Shown here: one piece after another, positions 1 through 9,986 of the stretch
Layout of the letters: every line of letters starts with the position of its first letter
Numbering within the stretch: the first letter of the stretch is position 1
Assembly (NCBI GenBank): GCA_030762175.1
Contig: CM060840.1
Coordinates: forward strand, 38,738,501 to 38,802,500
From: Metallyticus violacea
Lineage: Eukaryota; Arthropoda; Insecta; Mantodea; Metallyticidae
Direction: 5' to 3'
DNA: 64,000 nucleotides
Program-made: the position numbers and the translations under genes
Notes under the pieces: generated by a model
Told to the model about the DNA's origin: nothing
The model's input: only the letters and a program-made list of their open reading frames with translations
Database searches by the model: none

Positions 1-2576
1 TGGTGCTGCGGACAGCCAAAATGATTTTTATGTTGGAAGCAACAGGGCAACAACAAATTTCTGTCGTACTTTGCAAATGCCTGAATATCTGACAGTCCGA
101 TAATTACACTTCTGTCAGCGTCTGATTTATGTTTCAATGTGCGGTACTGTCAGGAGCAATAAGTCATTATCTCATTGTAAAGTGAGATAAAGAAAACTAG
201 TGATCTTCAGGTTTTAATGCTATAACAAAAGTAAGCATATTTTCTACAGTTTTCAAGAATCTTAGATATCAAAATGCTTAGAAACAGCAGTTCGTAAAAA
301 AGATGGAAAATATCACTTGTATCAAGTTTAATTTTTATTTTTTCTTATTAACTGGGGTACAATAATTTATATATTTTACATGCTGCATATAACATTCCAA
401 AATGCAATGTATTTCAGAAGATTACTGACATACTTGGGGAGTTTATCGAGGGGTCAGACTAGAAGAACTTTCTATTTGGAACTCGTGTTCTCCAACGTAA
501 GCCCTGAATGAATTATGTTGTAAAACATCTGCAAGGAGGCATTATAGCAGAGTTGACTGCAACTTATTTCAAATTAATACACTAGAACTTTGTATCGGCT
601 AGGCTAGCAAGAGGAAGTCTAGAATAATCAGTACGCTCCCCTGATTTTACGTCAACCTTGTAGGTTCATCTCTGTACTCCACTCCTGACACATTTAAAGG
701 GGAATTAACTGTTAAATTTCATTGCAGAAGAATATATGAAATGCTCAAAGTGGGAGTAAAGTAAGGACTGTATGCTACGTAAGCATTTTCTACCCTCCTA
801 ACTATGTTCATGCATGATAGTGGCGATAAAATAAACAGTGTTGTCAGATATTTTCCCATGACTAGAAGTCCAGTGACAGTGTCAAATCTGAGTCTGAGAG
901 GTTTTCATTCATGTAGCAGCATGGGTATCCCATATACAGTCTTACAGATAAACAGTTCAAGCCCCCCTCGCACTTCAGCCCGCACTCGCCTTCTTCTGAT
1001 CGCCAGACTGTAGGCAAATTTAGTTATGTCACGGAATAGATTTCATAAATCGCGGGGCAGTGGTGTGGGCTGTAGCCAGGAGAGGCGGCACATGTAAGTG
1101 CAAATAAGATGGTCGACCATCTGAATATTCAGGAGTAAGAAAAGCTGCACGCAATGAAATGGGAATGCAATTATTGTTGTCCAAGAAGGTGGCGTAGAGT
1201 GAAGGGAAGATATACCACAATATGTCCGGAGAAAATCAAATATGTCATAGGAGGTTAATAGTTAATGACCGTGGACTTGGTTAAGGACGTATTCTGCCTA
1301 ATCTAAGAAGTTCATAAGCTAGCTTTCTCTGTTGAAGCACATGATTCGTTAGGTGTTAAAAAACACTTGCATTTTTGTACTTGAAACGTCCCACAGAACG
1401 TAACAGAACACTGTAAATTGCACCTCGGTCGTTTAAGAAAGCTAGTGGAATGTCTACAATGAAAATTAAAGTATGCGCCCATGTTCATATTTAATAAGAT
1501 TCATGTACAAATTCTTTCCATTTCCTTTGAATTAGAAATATAAAAGTTACAACTATTTTTCAATGTTTAATTATTTCCCAAACATTCTCTTGGGTACAGC
1601 TTATACGTTATTGCAGCAAGTCTTAGCAGGTGTCGGCTCACTAAGAAATGGACTGTGACAAGCAACGAACTGTAATTAAATATCTGCAAATGACGAAAAC
1701 TTCTCCTGAAAGTCGTCAATATATATCAGCAACTTTGGAGGAATATGCTCAGTCTTATGATAAAGTAGATGTGTCGTCAGCTTATATGTGGAAGACGAGG
1801 AAGTGGATGATTATTAAAAAGTGTCACAACAGAAGGAAACACACACACACATAATTTTTTTACCTTGTGTTTTTTATTGTAACAATTTAATTTTTGTATT
1901 TCTAAAACAGCATTCCTGTAACTACGTATGTTGTGTTATAAAATGTATTAATATACGTTCATTATGTCTTAGTATACAAGAAAATGAAGCTTAAAGGAAA
2001 CACTCACTCGCGCAAATATTTAAATGTGCATACTTCAGCCTGTATAAGTAAAGGTCAGTCTTTCACTGTATATTGATATACATTTTAGACTTCATAAAAG
2101 CCATTATCGAAAATATTACATGTTTACTATATAAGCTTTCCTTTATCACATTAATACCCACTAAATGATATTTTATACTCAAAACAGGTTTAACAATTGC
2201 AATTAATATACTTTTATTATAGCTTAGTACTCCGTTATTGTTACATTCCTGAAAGCTTTCTTTATGCATTATTAGTCACAGCTCATTGTCTGTGACTGGA
2301 AGCCAAAGCTTATGCAGCTCCTATAACAAAAAGTAATGTAGTGCCGGTAAATGCTTATTTCATTTATAAAATGCTGTTTTATGTTGTACAACGAATTTTG
2401 TTTTCAGTGTAATAGAAACAATGTGAGGAATGAAAATAATATAAAATATTCGTAAAAATATTCATTTCTTGTCGTTTACTGATGTATGAATTTTCATATG
2501 CAGCATTGATTGACTTTTCGTTATTTTCAGACATAGTCCTGCAACAGATGCAATGCAAAATTTTAATATGTTAGAG
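1..2576. other. AT-rich DNA, no gene seen
   Basis: No recognisable coding or repeat family was found here. Short open frames at 804-1013, 1029-1220 and 1648-1854 resemble no family I know. A slightly GC-richer patch lies at about 950-1250. Intronic or intergenic sequence is the simplest reading. Confidence 0.5.
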
Positions 2577-2650
2577 CAGCGTATCTCAATGTGCAAGTCC
2601 GGACCCACAGGGTTGGTCCTGAGGTACCTTTTAGTGGGTTGCAAAGTCTC
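2577..2650 (+). mobile_element. possible hAT-type terminal end
   Basis: The sequence starts with CAGCGTATCTCAA and runs into a segment where a GGACC-type motif and its approximate reverse (GGTCC) face each other. This resembles the terminal inverted repeats of Charlie-like hAT elements, which typically read CAGNGNTTCTCAA followed by a small GC-rich hairpin. I could not find the matching opposite end ending in CTG within the next few kilobases, nor an 8-bp target duplication. This is therefore at best a solo or truncated end, and chance resemblance is possible. Confidence 0.22.
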
Positions 2651-3439
2651 TCGATGGGGTAGGGGCCCACAATTTGTTGAAGTATTAACAGAATTTATTA
2701 CAGTTTACTAATTTAACTTACAGGTATGACGAAGTTTAATGTCCTGAATGATGGGACGGACTTGAAATAGTGAAAACCCATCTCTTAGAGAGCTGCGAAG
2801 TTAATGATGGTGGTGGATTTGGTCTTTTAGAAGTAGATGAGTTTGAGATAATGCTAATTGTTGTTGTTGGTGGCAAAAATAACAAGCTACAGTAACTGTG
2901 GGATACTGGAAAGAGCGTGTTCGTACAGAAAGTGGAGATTATTGCATAAGTTAATGAGAAACAAAATATTTTAGTTCTTGATACATCAAAGGAAACTAAT
3001 GTTCGAACTTCCAAACCCAAGCAACATTATTTATACTGTCTAAGCACAAATTTCGTGACAACTTACAGCAGTTACCTAGATTATCTCAAAGACCGAAAGG
3101 AAATGTCTAGAAAATGAAAGGGAAAATAAACTTGAAAAAGCCGTTCAATTTGTAATGAATTCTTATGTAAAACCGTTTAAAAATTAGAAGTAAGAAATGT
3201 TACTGGCTACACACAAAGTTGTACATCAATGTGCAGTAGTTGCTGCCTGGTTATTACTTCGAAATACTGATAACATGTACCCTTTGAAGTTCACAAGCCG
3301 TGCAGTTCTATCTCTCATTGTGATTGAAACCTTCAATCCACGCAGAATATCCCAGTAAGATACATAATATGAGGGGTATACTTTATGTTTTGACATATTT
3401 AGTACTATCTATTTCTTCTGCGTCATAACCCAAGATCGG
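2651..3439. other. no supported feature
   Basis: AT-rich sequence. A 94-codon minus-strand open frame at 2736-3020 and a plus-strand frame over the same bases both lack recognisable motifs. Confidence 0.4.
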
Positions 3440-3712
3440 GCCATGGCCTGCCGCAGTGACCTCTGCTTCCTCTATCTCCGTCTTACGACTTCATTGATAG
3501 AGGGCAATATCGCAATGTGATCAGCCTACCGGCTGCCTATCAAGTGTCTTTCTAGATCGTAGAACCCCACCTCTCCACCAGCAGCTTCTCAATTATCCTC
3601 ACGAGGCTGGATGGACCCATCCCAGACCTCCCTTACATATTTAGAAAAAGAAGGTACCGGGAATCAAACTCGGGTTATCCCGCCCAGCTAGAAACGCAAC
3701 CATAAAAGCAAG
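3440..3712 (-). mobile_element. tRNA-derived SINE, family B, copy 1
   Basis: Read on the minus strand, this begins near 3712 with a tRNA-like head containing a B-box-like GTTTGATTCCCGG, followed by a GGTACC motif, a body with CCAGCCTCGTGAGGA, and a distal part with GGCTGATCAC and ATGAAGTCGTAAGAC. The same order of motifs recurs at 21035-21313 (minus) and 59308-59556 (plus), which defines a dispersed family. The head is consistent with Pol III internal promoter origin. No clear poly-A tail or target duplication was found. It lies directly upstream of the piggyBac-like segment at 3770. Confidence 0.6.
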
Positions 3713-3769
3713 GGGACGGTAGTTTAGTTTTGCATATTACTTTTTATTTCTAACCACGTTTTTATTCAG

Positions 3770-3943
3770 CTTCCGGATGAAATTCGTTATGATGGCTACA
3801 TTTACATAGTAGTTGCGACTGATGGTACTCGTTGTAGAGTGCATGGGAAATGTGGTAAATTTCAATGCAATAGGTTCAACGTTGGTTTTCACCCGAAACA
3901 TTGTTTTGTTCAGCACCTCGTAAAAAATACATGCCTTGTTTGA
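3770..3943 (+). pseudogene. piggyBac-like transposase C-terminal zinc-ribbon segment
   Basis: This is a 57-codon open stretch ending in TGA. It contains DEIRYDG, then TRCRVHGKCGKFQCN, then HPKHCF. That order (R-x-DG, RCR with paired Cys, a second Cys pair, then CF) matches the cysteine-rich C-terminal domain of piggyBac/PGBD transposases, which binds zinc and DNA ends. The catalytic domain is not present nearby. Immediately upstream is a pyrimidine-rich run ending in TTTTTATTCAG, a good 3' splice acceptor that would place CTT CCG in frame as the first codons of a terminal exon. The alternative is a simple 5'-truncated relic, since the frame also stays open upstream for about 14 codons. A SINE lies about 60 bases upstream. 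The family call is moderate, and activity is unknown. Confidence 0.5.
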
Positions 3944-4659
3944 AACCCATGGTGGTCACCAACTATTTGCTCGAACTGAAAAATGCTATCAGTAAAAAAA
4001 ATTTTACATTCATGTTCAACATAATATAATAGGTAGCATGGCTTAATGATTTCAAAGAAAACTTTGTGATATATTTTTTACTTCTTATTGCCTAGTATAA
4101 TATGAATTATATATAATACGTTAAAAAGTACACCAAGATGGACAGAAGGCTAAATAATTTATTTGCATGTTCATATCGCTATAAATAGATAATACAACTG
4201 AAAAAATAACAAAGTTTTAAAAAATATATTCTGGTCATTATTAGGTTAAAAGGCATTATTGAATGATGTGAATATACCCATAGCTTATAAAAGGGAACTA
4301 TGCATTTAGAATTCATAAATGATATTGTTTATAATTTTTTTCGTTAAACACAAAATAGCTGTCATTTAAAAAGAACATAAAAAGCAAGGTAAATATTTTT
4401 AAAGCAATAAATGTCTCATCGTATTTTGCATCGTGGCCCTCTTAATAAAATTAGAGGATTATAGTGCACAGAACTTTTTGTTTCGTTTTCTTTTCTTTAT
4501 TTGTCGTCAGACGCGACAATGGTTTATTCCCATATTTTATACGTTAATAAGATGTCAAATAATCCTGACACTTGCTTGTCAGGAATGATATTAGGCATCA
4601 CAAAATGCAAGTGCATATTAAAAAATATAGAAGCATTAACGATTTAGGAAACACTGCTG
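3944..4659. other. AT-rich DNA, nothing seen
   Basis: No motif, long frame or repeat was recognised. The stretch separates the piggyBac-like segment from the LINE remnant. Confidence 0.5.
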
Positions 4660-5569
4660 AGGACAATGTAGATGGTGTACAGCGCGATTTTTAGGTCAAC
4701 TATGATGTACGAGGCGAAATTATGGACGAGAAAACACTGAGGAGCTTAATCAGGTACAAACACAGTTTCTAAAACGGATGCTACAAGTATGAAGGGATAG
4801 AGTAAATTGCGGGTTCTTAAAGAGTTGGTATGTTTAGCGAAAGTATAAATTTAAAAAAGAGCAATTAAATACTGGTTAAGAATGATACGGGGGGAAGCAA
4901 GCACTATTTCAAACAGTTTGTCTGAGGGAGCAAATAAGAGAAGGGTGAGATATGGGTTGGAATCAGAAATAAGGAAAGACTTATAAAAAAATTGGACAGG
5001 GATATTTAGTTAAGGGGACAGGACATTATGCGCAATCGCTGGAAGATAGTTAACAAACTTTTGCGAGATATATATTGGCATAATACTGAGACTCGATGAG
5101 CAAATAGATCAGTGTGGGGGAAAAGAATTATCTAGATGTCTGTGGGGAAGAAGAAACAAGTGGTCTCGCATATCTCAGGTTAGGGGCCAGGAAAGGAAAT
5201 AAAATAATTAACACTTTTGGGGGAGGGGAAAATTGCCCACTGTGCGAAGAAATCAATATTTGGAGGCATAATCTAGCAGAATGCAGGGAAATAAAGTTTT
5301 TAAGAAATTAAAAATTATCTCCACAATGTCTGAATTCCAACAGACCTTTGAACTCTGCTTGGAAATTTTGGTACAGATATACACAAATCGAGAATGTTTC
5401 TAGTGAAGAGCTGACGAAGAGGGCTAATGGCTACAGAAAAGAGAGAGGAGACGGGTAGGAGGAGAAACTCAGGGGTAAAGGATTCTTTTCATATTTGTGT
5501 ATATGTATTGAAGCTATCTATAGAAAATGTGTGATATAGGTATATCGGTATGCTTGTATATATAAGATT
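4660..5569 (+). pseudogene. decayed LINE, ORF2 C-terminal part
   Basis: Conceptual plus-strand translation in shifting frames gives YEAKLWTRK, then EELNQVQTQFLKRMLQV, then KRAIKYWLRMI, and finally CPLCEEINIWRHNLAEC followed by REIKFLR. This order (Y-x-x-x-x-W after the RT thumb, a V-Q-x-x-F-L-K helix, then a C-x2-C-x7-H-x4-C finger) is the usual end of many arthropod non-LTR retrotransposon ORF2 proteins. The endonuclease and reverse-transcriptase core are missing and several stops interrupt the frames, so it is a dead 5'-truncated copy. About 260 bases of 3' UTR follow and run straight into a (TGTA)n tract, which may be its 3' tail. The family (R1/Jockey/other) cannot be assigned by eye. Confidence 0.6.
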
Positions 5570-5653
5570 ATGTATGTATGTATGTATGTATGTATGTATG
5601 TATGTATGTATGTATGTATGTATGTATGTATGTATGTATGTATGTATGTATGA
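5570..5653. repeat. (TGTA)n microsatellite
   Basis: About 21 perfect tetranucleotide units. It directly follows the LINE remnant and may have expanded from its 3' tail. The open frames across it on both strands are artefacts of the repeat. Confidence 0.97.
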
Positions 5654-7186
5654 ATACATATATTCAAAGTTAATCATTTCAACTAATGTTACCGATTTTT
5701 GGGTGTTATATATTTTGATTGTTATAAGGACGATATTAGCATGTACTTTCGTAATGCCCATTTGTGTACTTGTAAACCTGCCACAGTAAAAGTCCATTAC
5801 TATTAACAAACATTGTTATATTTGAACTTATTCGATTTCATTTTAGGCTAAATCATACAGCTTCAAAATGTGAACTCGGAGACTTCTGGACGTTATGGCT
5901 TCAGCGTTTATCAAACTTTTCTTTTCTTTATTTTGTTCTTCAACCCCCAATTATTTTTTATGCTATTGGTCATGATATTTTTTGTTATTTGCCATTCTAG
6001 TTCACATAATTAATTTGCTGTAATAGAATTACAAGAAGGGTACAGTTTAAAAGCTACTTCCGTTTGCCATTGTGATAACAAGCACACATCAAACTTCCCA
6101 CAAACTGAGCTGCTTGCTTACCCTCGCCTAGCTGAAGTGGTTATATAAATAGTTAATTAAGGAAAGGAGGAAAAAGAGGGAGGTGCAGTTTCAATAGCAC
6201 TTGTTGGTCAAGCGAAGTCTTGAAGTTCTTCCCGTCAGAAACGTTTCCTACATTTCCGTTCCGATACACAACACAAGAGGGGGAGAGCAAAGGTTCCACG
6301 AATTCACATTCAATGGTTTGACAGTAATTAGTGGGGGACTAGTGAGACGGAACTTCGTTTCCTGCATAAGCTTTTCAAGTCATAAGCGTAACCAAAGTTT
6401 ATTTAACTTTAATTTCGAGTGTAGGTTTTATAAACGTTTTACAGGCTTCTATAAAACTCATTTAACTCAAAGCCAGATAACATTGGAAATTGATTATCAA
6501 GTGACGCGGACTAAGAGATGGAAAACTAAATTGGAACACACACACACACCTTTAATACTAGAATCACCGCTTCATTTCAGGCGCCGTATCCTCTCAAAGT
6601 TTCTCTTGTACGTAGTTTTCAATTCTCTACTGAATGGTTAAATCACGAAAATTGATAGAAGTTTTAGAAAAGTCATTCTTGTAGATAACTCATCAAGAAG
6701 TGGGTACGTTTTCCCACAACATTTGGGGCAGTATGTGGGCTGTTTGCTCTATTTTTATTAACAAACTTTTCTCACTGATAGAGAAAAGCCCCTGTTCACT
6801 TTTTTTTTGAGATGAGGATATAATATTCCCATTGCACCTAGTTACCAACGCTTAGCTGAACATAGATAAAAATACTGATTTATTCTTTGTTTTTGAGACT
6901 TATGGTAATGTTTAATACGTTATCAAATGCACCTACTGCGTCATAAACCTCTAAAAGCAAGTGTCATTCGAGAATGTGATTCAAACTTCATATTATTTAT
7001 AATTTATTTGTTAATTTTTTTGCTTTACGTTCTCAATGTCCGGAACGATATTTAGAAATCTATGGGAGATTTGTCCTTGAAGAATTAATGGAAATTTGGA
7101 ACAGTAGAAGAAACGGAGCATTCTTTATAGAATCACGGGAAAAAAAGCATAATTGTGTGCCCTTTTATTTATATATATATATATAC
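5654..7186. other. no supported feature
   Basis: A 146-codon plus frame at 6201-6641 has no ATG start and no known motif. A TATATAAATA sequence at about 6143-6152 is the only promoter-like element, and no gene follows it. A short (AT)n run lies at about 7170-7185. Confidence 0.4.
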
Positions 7187-7809
7187 TGGGGAAAATTTTG
7201 AGGACGAGTTTCTCACGGCAAAAACCAGAAAAACATATTTTCGAAAATGCCTGCTTTGTGAGTTATTATTGAAAGATAACATTCAATGCATTTCAAAGTA
7301 TGTTTCAACAACTTAAATTGATCATAACAAACTTTTTCAATCAATTGAATGTTGTTACCGATGCTGAGTAGTTTTATAGTTCGGCTGCCTTCAATCTGGG
7401 AACGTCATCTGATACAGATATGTAGCTTCTCGTCTATTACCATTTGCTCGACGTACATAAAAATCGAATTTGTCTGTTCACGATATGAATATCCGCTCAT
7501 AACTGAACTGCAACACTAGTCAAACGTAAGAAATTGACTAACCACAAATGTACACAAAGGATAAATGTAAACAAATCTCCATGGCAACATATACAATGTA
7601 CATCAGATAAATAACATCACTGAATTGTCTGAAAAAATAATGAATTATTATTTTAACAAAATTTAAGTACTGGATCAAGCCTCAAAATGCTATGAATTCT
7701 ATCTTTCAATAATAACTCACAAACCAGACATTTCCAAACATATATTTATATTCCTTTTTTTTTTTTCTCTTCTTTTTTAATCTGTGGAATTGTCTCCAAA
7801 GTTTGTCCC
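7187..7809. mobile_element. inverted-repeat MITE, about 620 bp
   Basis: The left arm contains TTTGTGAGTTATTATTGAAAG at about 7255-7275, and the right arm contains its exact reverse complement at about 7705-7725. Similarity extends outwards to GGGGAAAATTTTGAGGA on the left and the reverse of GGGACAAACTTTGGAGA on the right, and inwards for tens of bases, so each arm is roughly 110 bases. The spacer carries no transposase. The exact ends and target duplication are unclear because an (AT)n run abuts the left side. It fits a non-autonomous DNA transposon or fold-back element. Confidence 0.6.
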
Positions 7810-8726
7810 ATTGTTATTGTTACACCGTATACACAGAGCCTTCTCGCGTAAGCTTGACCACTCGTGGCTCTAATTATGGACGGCAGGCATGTGTTCTCCC
7901 TCACTTCTCCTGACCTGGTTGTTTCTCCAGCGTGCATATTTTTTTCAGAGTTCCTACCGGTAAGAAAGACTGATTTTTGTTTTGTTCTAAAGTGTGCGTG
8001 TAAAAGCCTTCTAAATTGTGTTATTAGTGTGTAATAATAGATAGATGGACATCACATGAAAATATATGCATATTAGGTCAAAGGGTGGTTTTCAATAAAA
8101 CTATTCGATGTACTTCCTCCCTCCATAAAAGTCGAAAAGCGGTCTGGTTACTTGTAAACAAATTTAAACAAACGAATCTATTATTATCGATAAGTGGGGG
8201 TGTGCTTACCAAGGCGAAACAATGCAAAACTGGAGAAAGATTACAGTGGAGGTAATCTTAAAACCTTCTCTAATGGCTTGATCAGAAAAGACGAGTTTTG
8301 CAAAGTTCAGCTTGGAAAGTTGCAAAACTGTTAAAGTTGAAACCTATAGAATCATGATTGTACAACATTTGCAGTCACATGATGAGGAGAGCCGTTAAAA
8401 TTGTGTATTTTGATTTTACTGAGTATTAAGTATTCACCTTCATATTCACCGAGAAGCATATTTTCATTTAAATGGTTTTAGTGTAGCAGAGTAACATATG
8501 TTGGAATTTATATACGAACTTCCCTTGCATGGTAACAAAATTAGTGTATGGTTCGTCGCAACTATTACACTTTTATGGAAATCTAACTTAAATGATAGCA
8601 GTCTCAATGGCGCCAATACTAGTCAAATTTCGTTCGGGAATCAGCGCAATCGAGAGGCACTAGGTTTGCCGCCGATCCCGGCCAAGCTCAAATGCGAAAT
8701 CTGTGTATATAATAGAAAATTATTTG
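7810..8726. other. no supported feature
   Basis: Plain AT-rich sequence. A 90-codon plus frame at 8498-8770 runs into the mariner terminal repeat and is not convincing as a gene. Confidence 0.4.
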
Positions 8727-9986
8727 AAAGGTGCGGTTCACATGTTTCCGGCCTGACCATGTTAGGTTAGTGATAGAATAAAACTATAGGTATTGTCCTC
8801 GTATACTTCTATGCATTTCTTACTTCTCTAATTAACACTTCAATCCCCCATAAAAATACTCCTAAGATTTTTCGGCAAAATGCTGGAAAACAGCATTCTT
8901 TAGTTGTTCAGTTCGGTTCAGTTGTAGTGTTAATTTCAGGTGTGTGACTTTAATATGCCACAGTTTAAGTATTTGTCTATGTGTTTGCACCATTCATTAT
9001 AGGTATTAATTAGAACAGAATGGGTGGAAGAGAAGACCTTATGACTTTACTCTGCCAGTTAAAATAAAATGATCTGTTCTATTCCATTCTCTTCAAATCA
9101 TCGTTTGTGGTTCTCCGCCCTCAAGATAAGATTTCAAGACCTTGGCAACAACAACCGTCTGGATGGTGCGTTGTTATGCAGCAGACATCGTCGTCATCGA
9201 CTTTGCATTACACGCCTCTTTTCCTTCATGGAGCTGCGTAATTGATGCAGTAACTCAGCATAATACTTCCTAGTCGCCGTTATGTTTCTTCCTTCGAAGT
9301 ATATTATTAGAATTTCTCAGCACTTCCAAAAGTTTGTCATAAAATTCGTGGACTGTGTGACATTGGTCTTTCTACGGGCACAGCACCTTTCTTCCGTCAC
9401 TCCATTGATTTTATGTTTTAAAGAGAATCACGATAGAGGAACATAATTTTGTCCTCTGTGAATGCCCTGTCGTTACTACGGCAAAAGTTCAAAAGTTTCT
9501 GACAATATTCCACGCGCACTTGCATTTGAACTGCTGAAAGAATTGGGGCTCCCACTTTACACTTAATTTATGTATATGCAAATGTGGATGAAGAATAAAA
9601 AACACTCTAACCATGCAGTTATTTCTTTCGTTTTTAGATGCGTGTCACTAAGAACTTCCTTCTTGACAAGTATGTGTCAACACATTCACCGAGCCATTTT
9701 CAAGGGCTCCTCTGCTCAAACGAAATGAAGCAGAATCTTTTCCTTATCAGTATAAAGGCGTTTTTAATTCGAAACCTTTCTTTATGTAAACTTTAAACAC
9801 AACTTTGTATTTGGTTTTGAACATCATGTGTATTATGCCACATGTTTCACTTTAATAACTTCAAGCAAATAAATGATGTGCCTATACAGGAAAAGCAGTT
9901 TTTATGCTCATTATATATGAGTACCAGATATCATGCATGAATCGTGGCCTTCTATGTCAGGCCGGAAACTTATGGACTGCACCTCG
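8727..9986 (-). mobile_element. ancient mariner element, copy 3
   Basis: The two ends match the 27-base terminal inverted repeats of the clearer mariner copies at 13289 and 61492: GGCCGGAAACTTATGGAC is intact at about 9959-9976, and the other end keeps GTTTCCGGCC at 8744-8753 with mismatches further out. The length, 1260 bases, equals that of the two younger copies (1257 and 1258). Between the ends, the minus strand encodes a decayed transposase. The flanking TA dinucleotides are no longer readable. Agreement of ends, length and internal coding makes the call much stronger than any one of them. Confidence 0.7.
9010..9824 (-). pseudogene. mariner transposase pseudogene (copy 3)
   Basis: Minus-strand translation starts MFKTKYKVVFKVYIKKG at 9824, matching MFKIKLRAV and MFKMKCRAV of the other two copies. 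Further on are SAKWEP, NDRAFTED, SMEWRK (about 9396-9412), YYAELLHQLRSSMKEKRRV, and HNNAPS (about 9164-9178) in place of the HDNAP box. The second catalytic aspartate is therefore replaced by Asn, and the SPDLAPSDY region with the third aspartate cannot be recognised. Many frameshifts and stops are present. The family acts by DDD/D cut-and-paste at TA; this copy is inactive. It is by far the oldest of the three relatives. Confidence 0.65.

Noticed and set aside
5489..5809. 106-codon Tyr/Ile/His-rich minus frame and a plus-strand partner
   Set aside because: Both are translations of the (TGTA)n tract and its edges.
6201..6641. 146-codon plus open frame
   Set aside because: It starts at TTG, has no recognisable motif, and ends in AT-rich DNA with no splice or polyadenylation context that I can defend.
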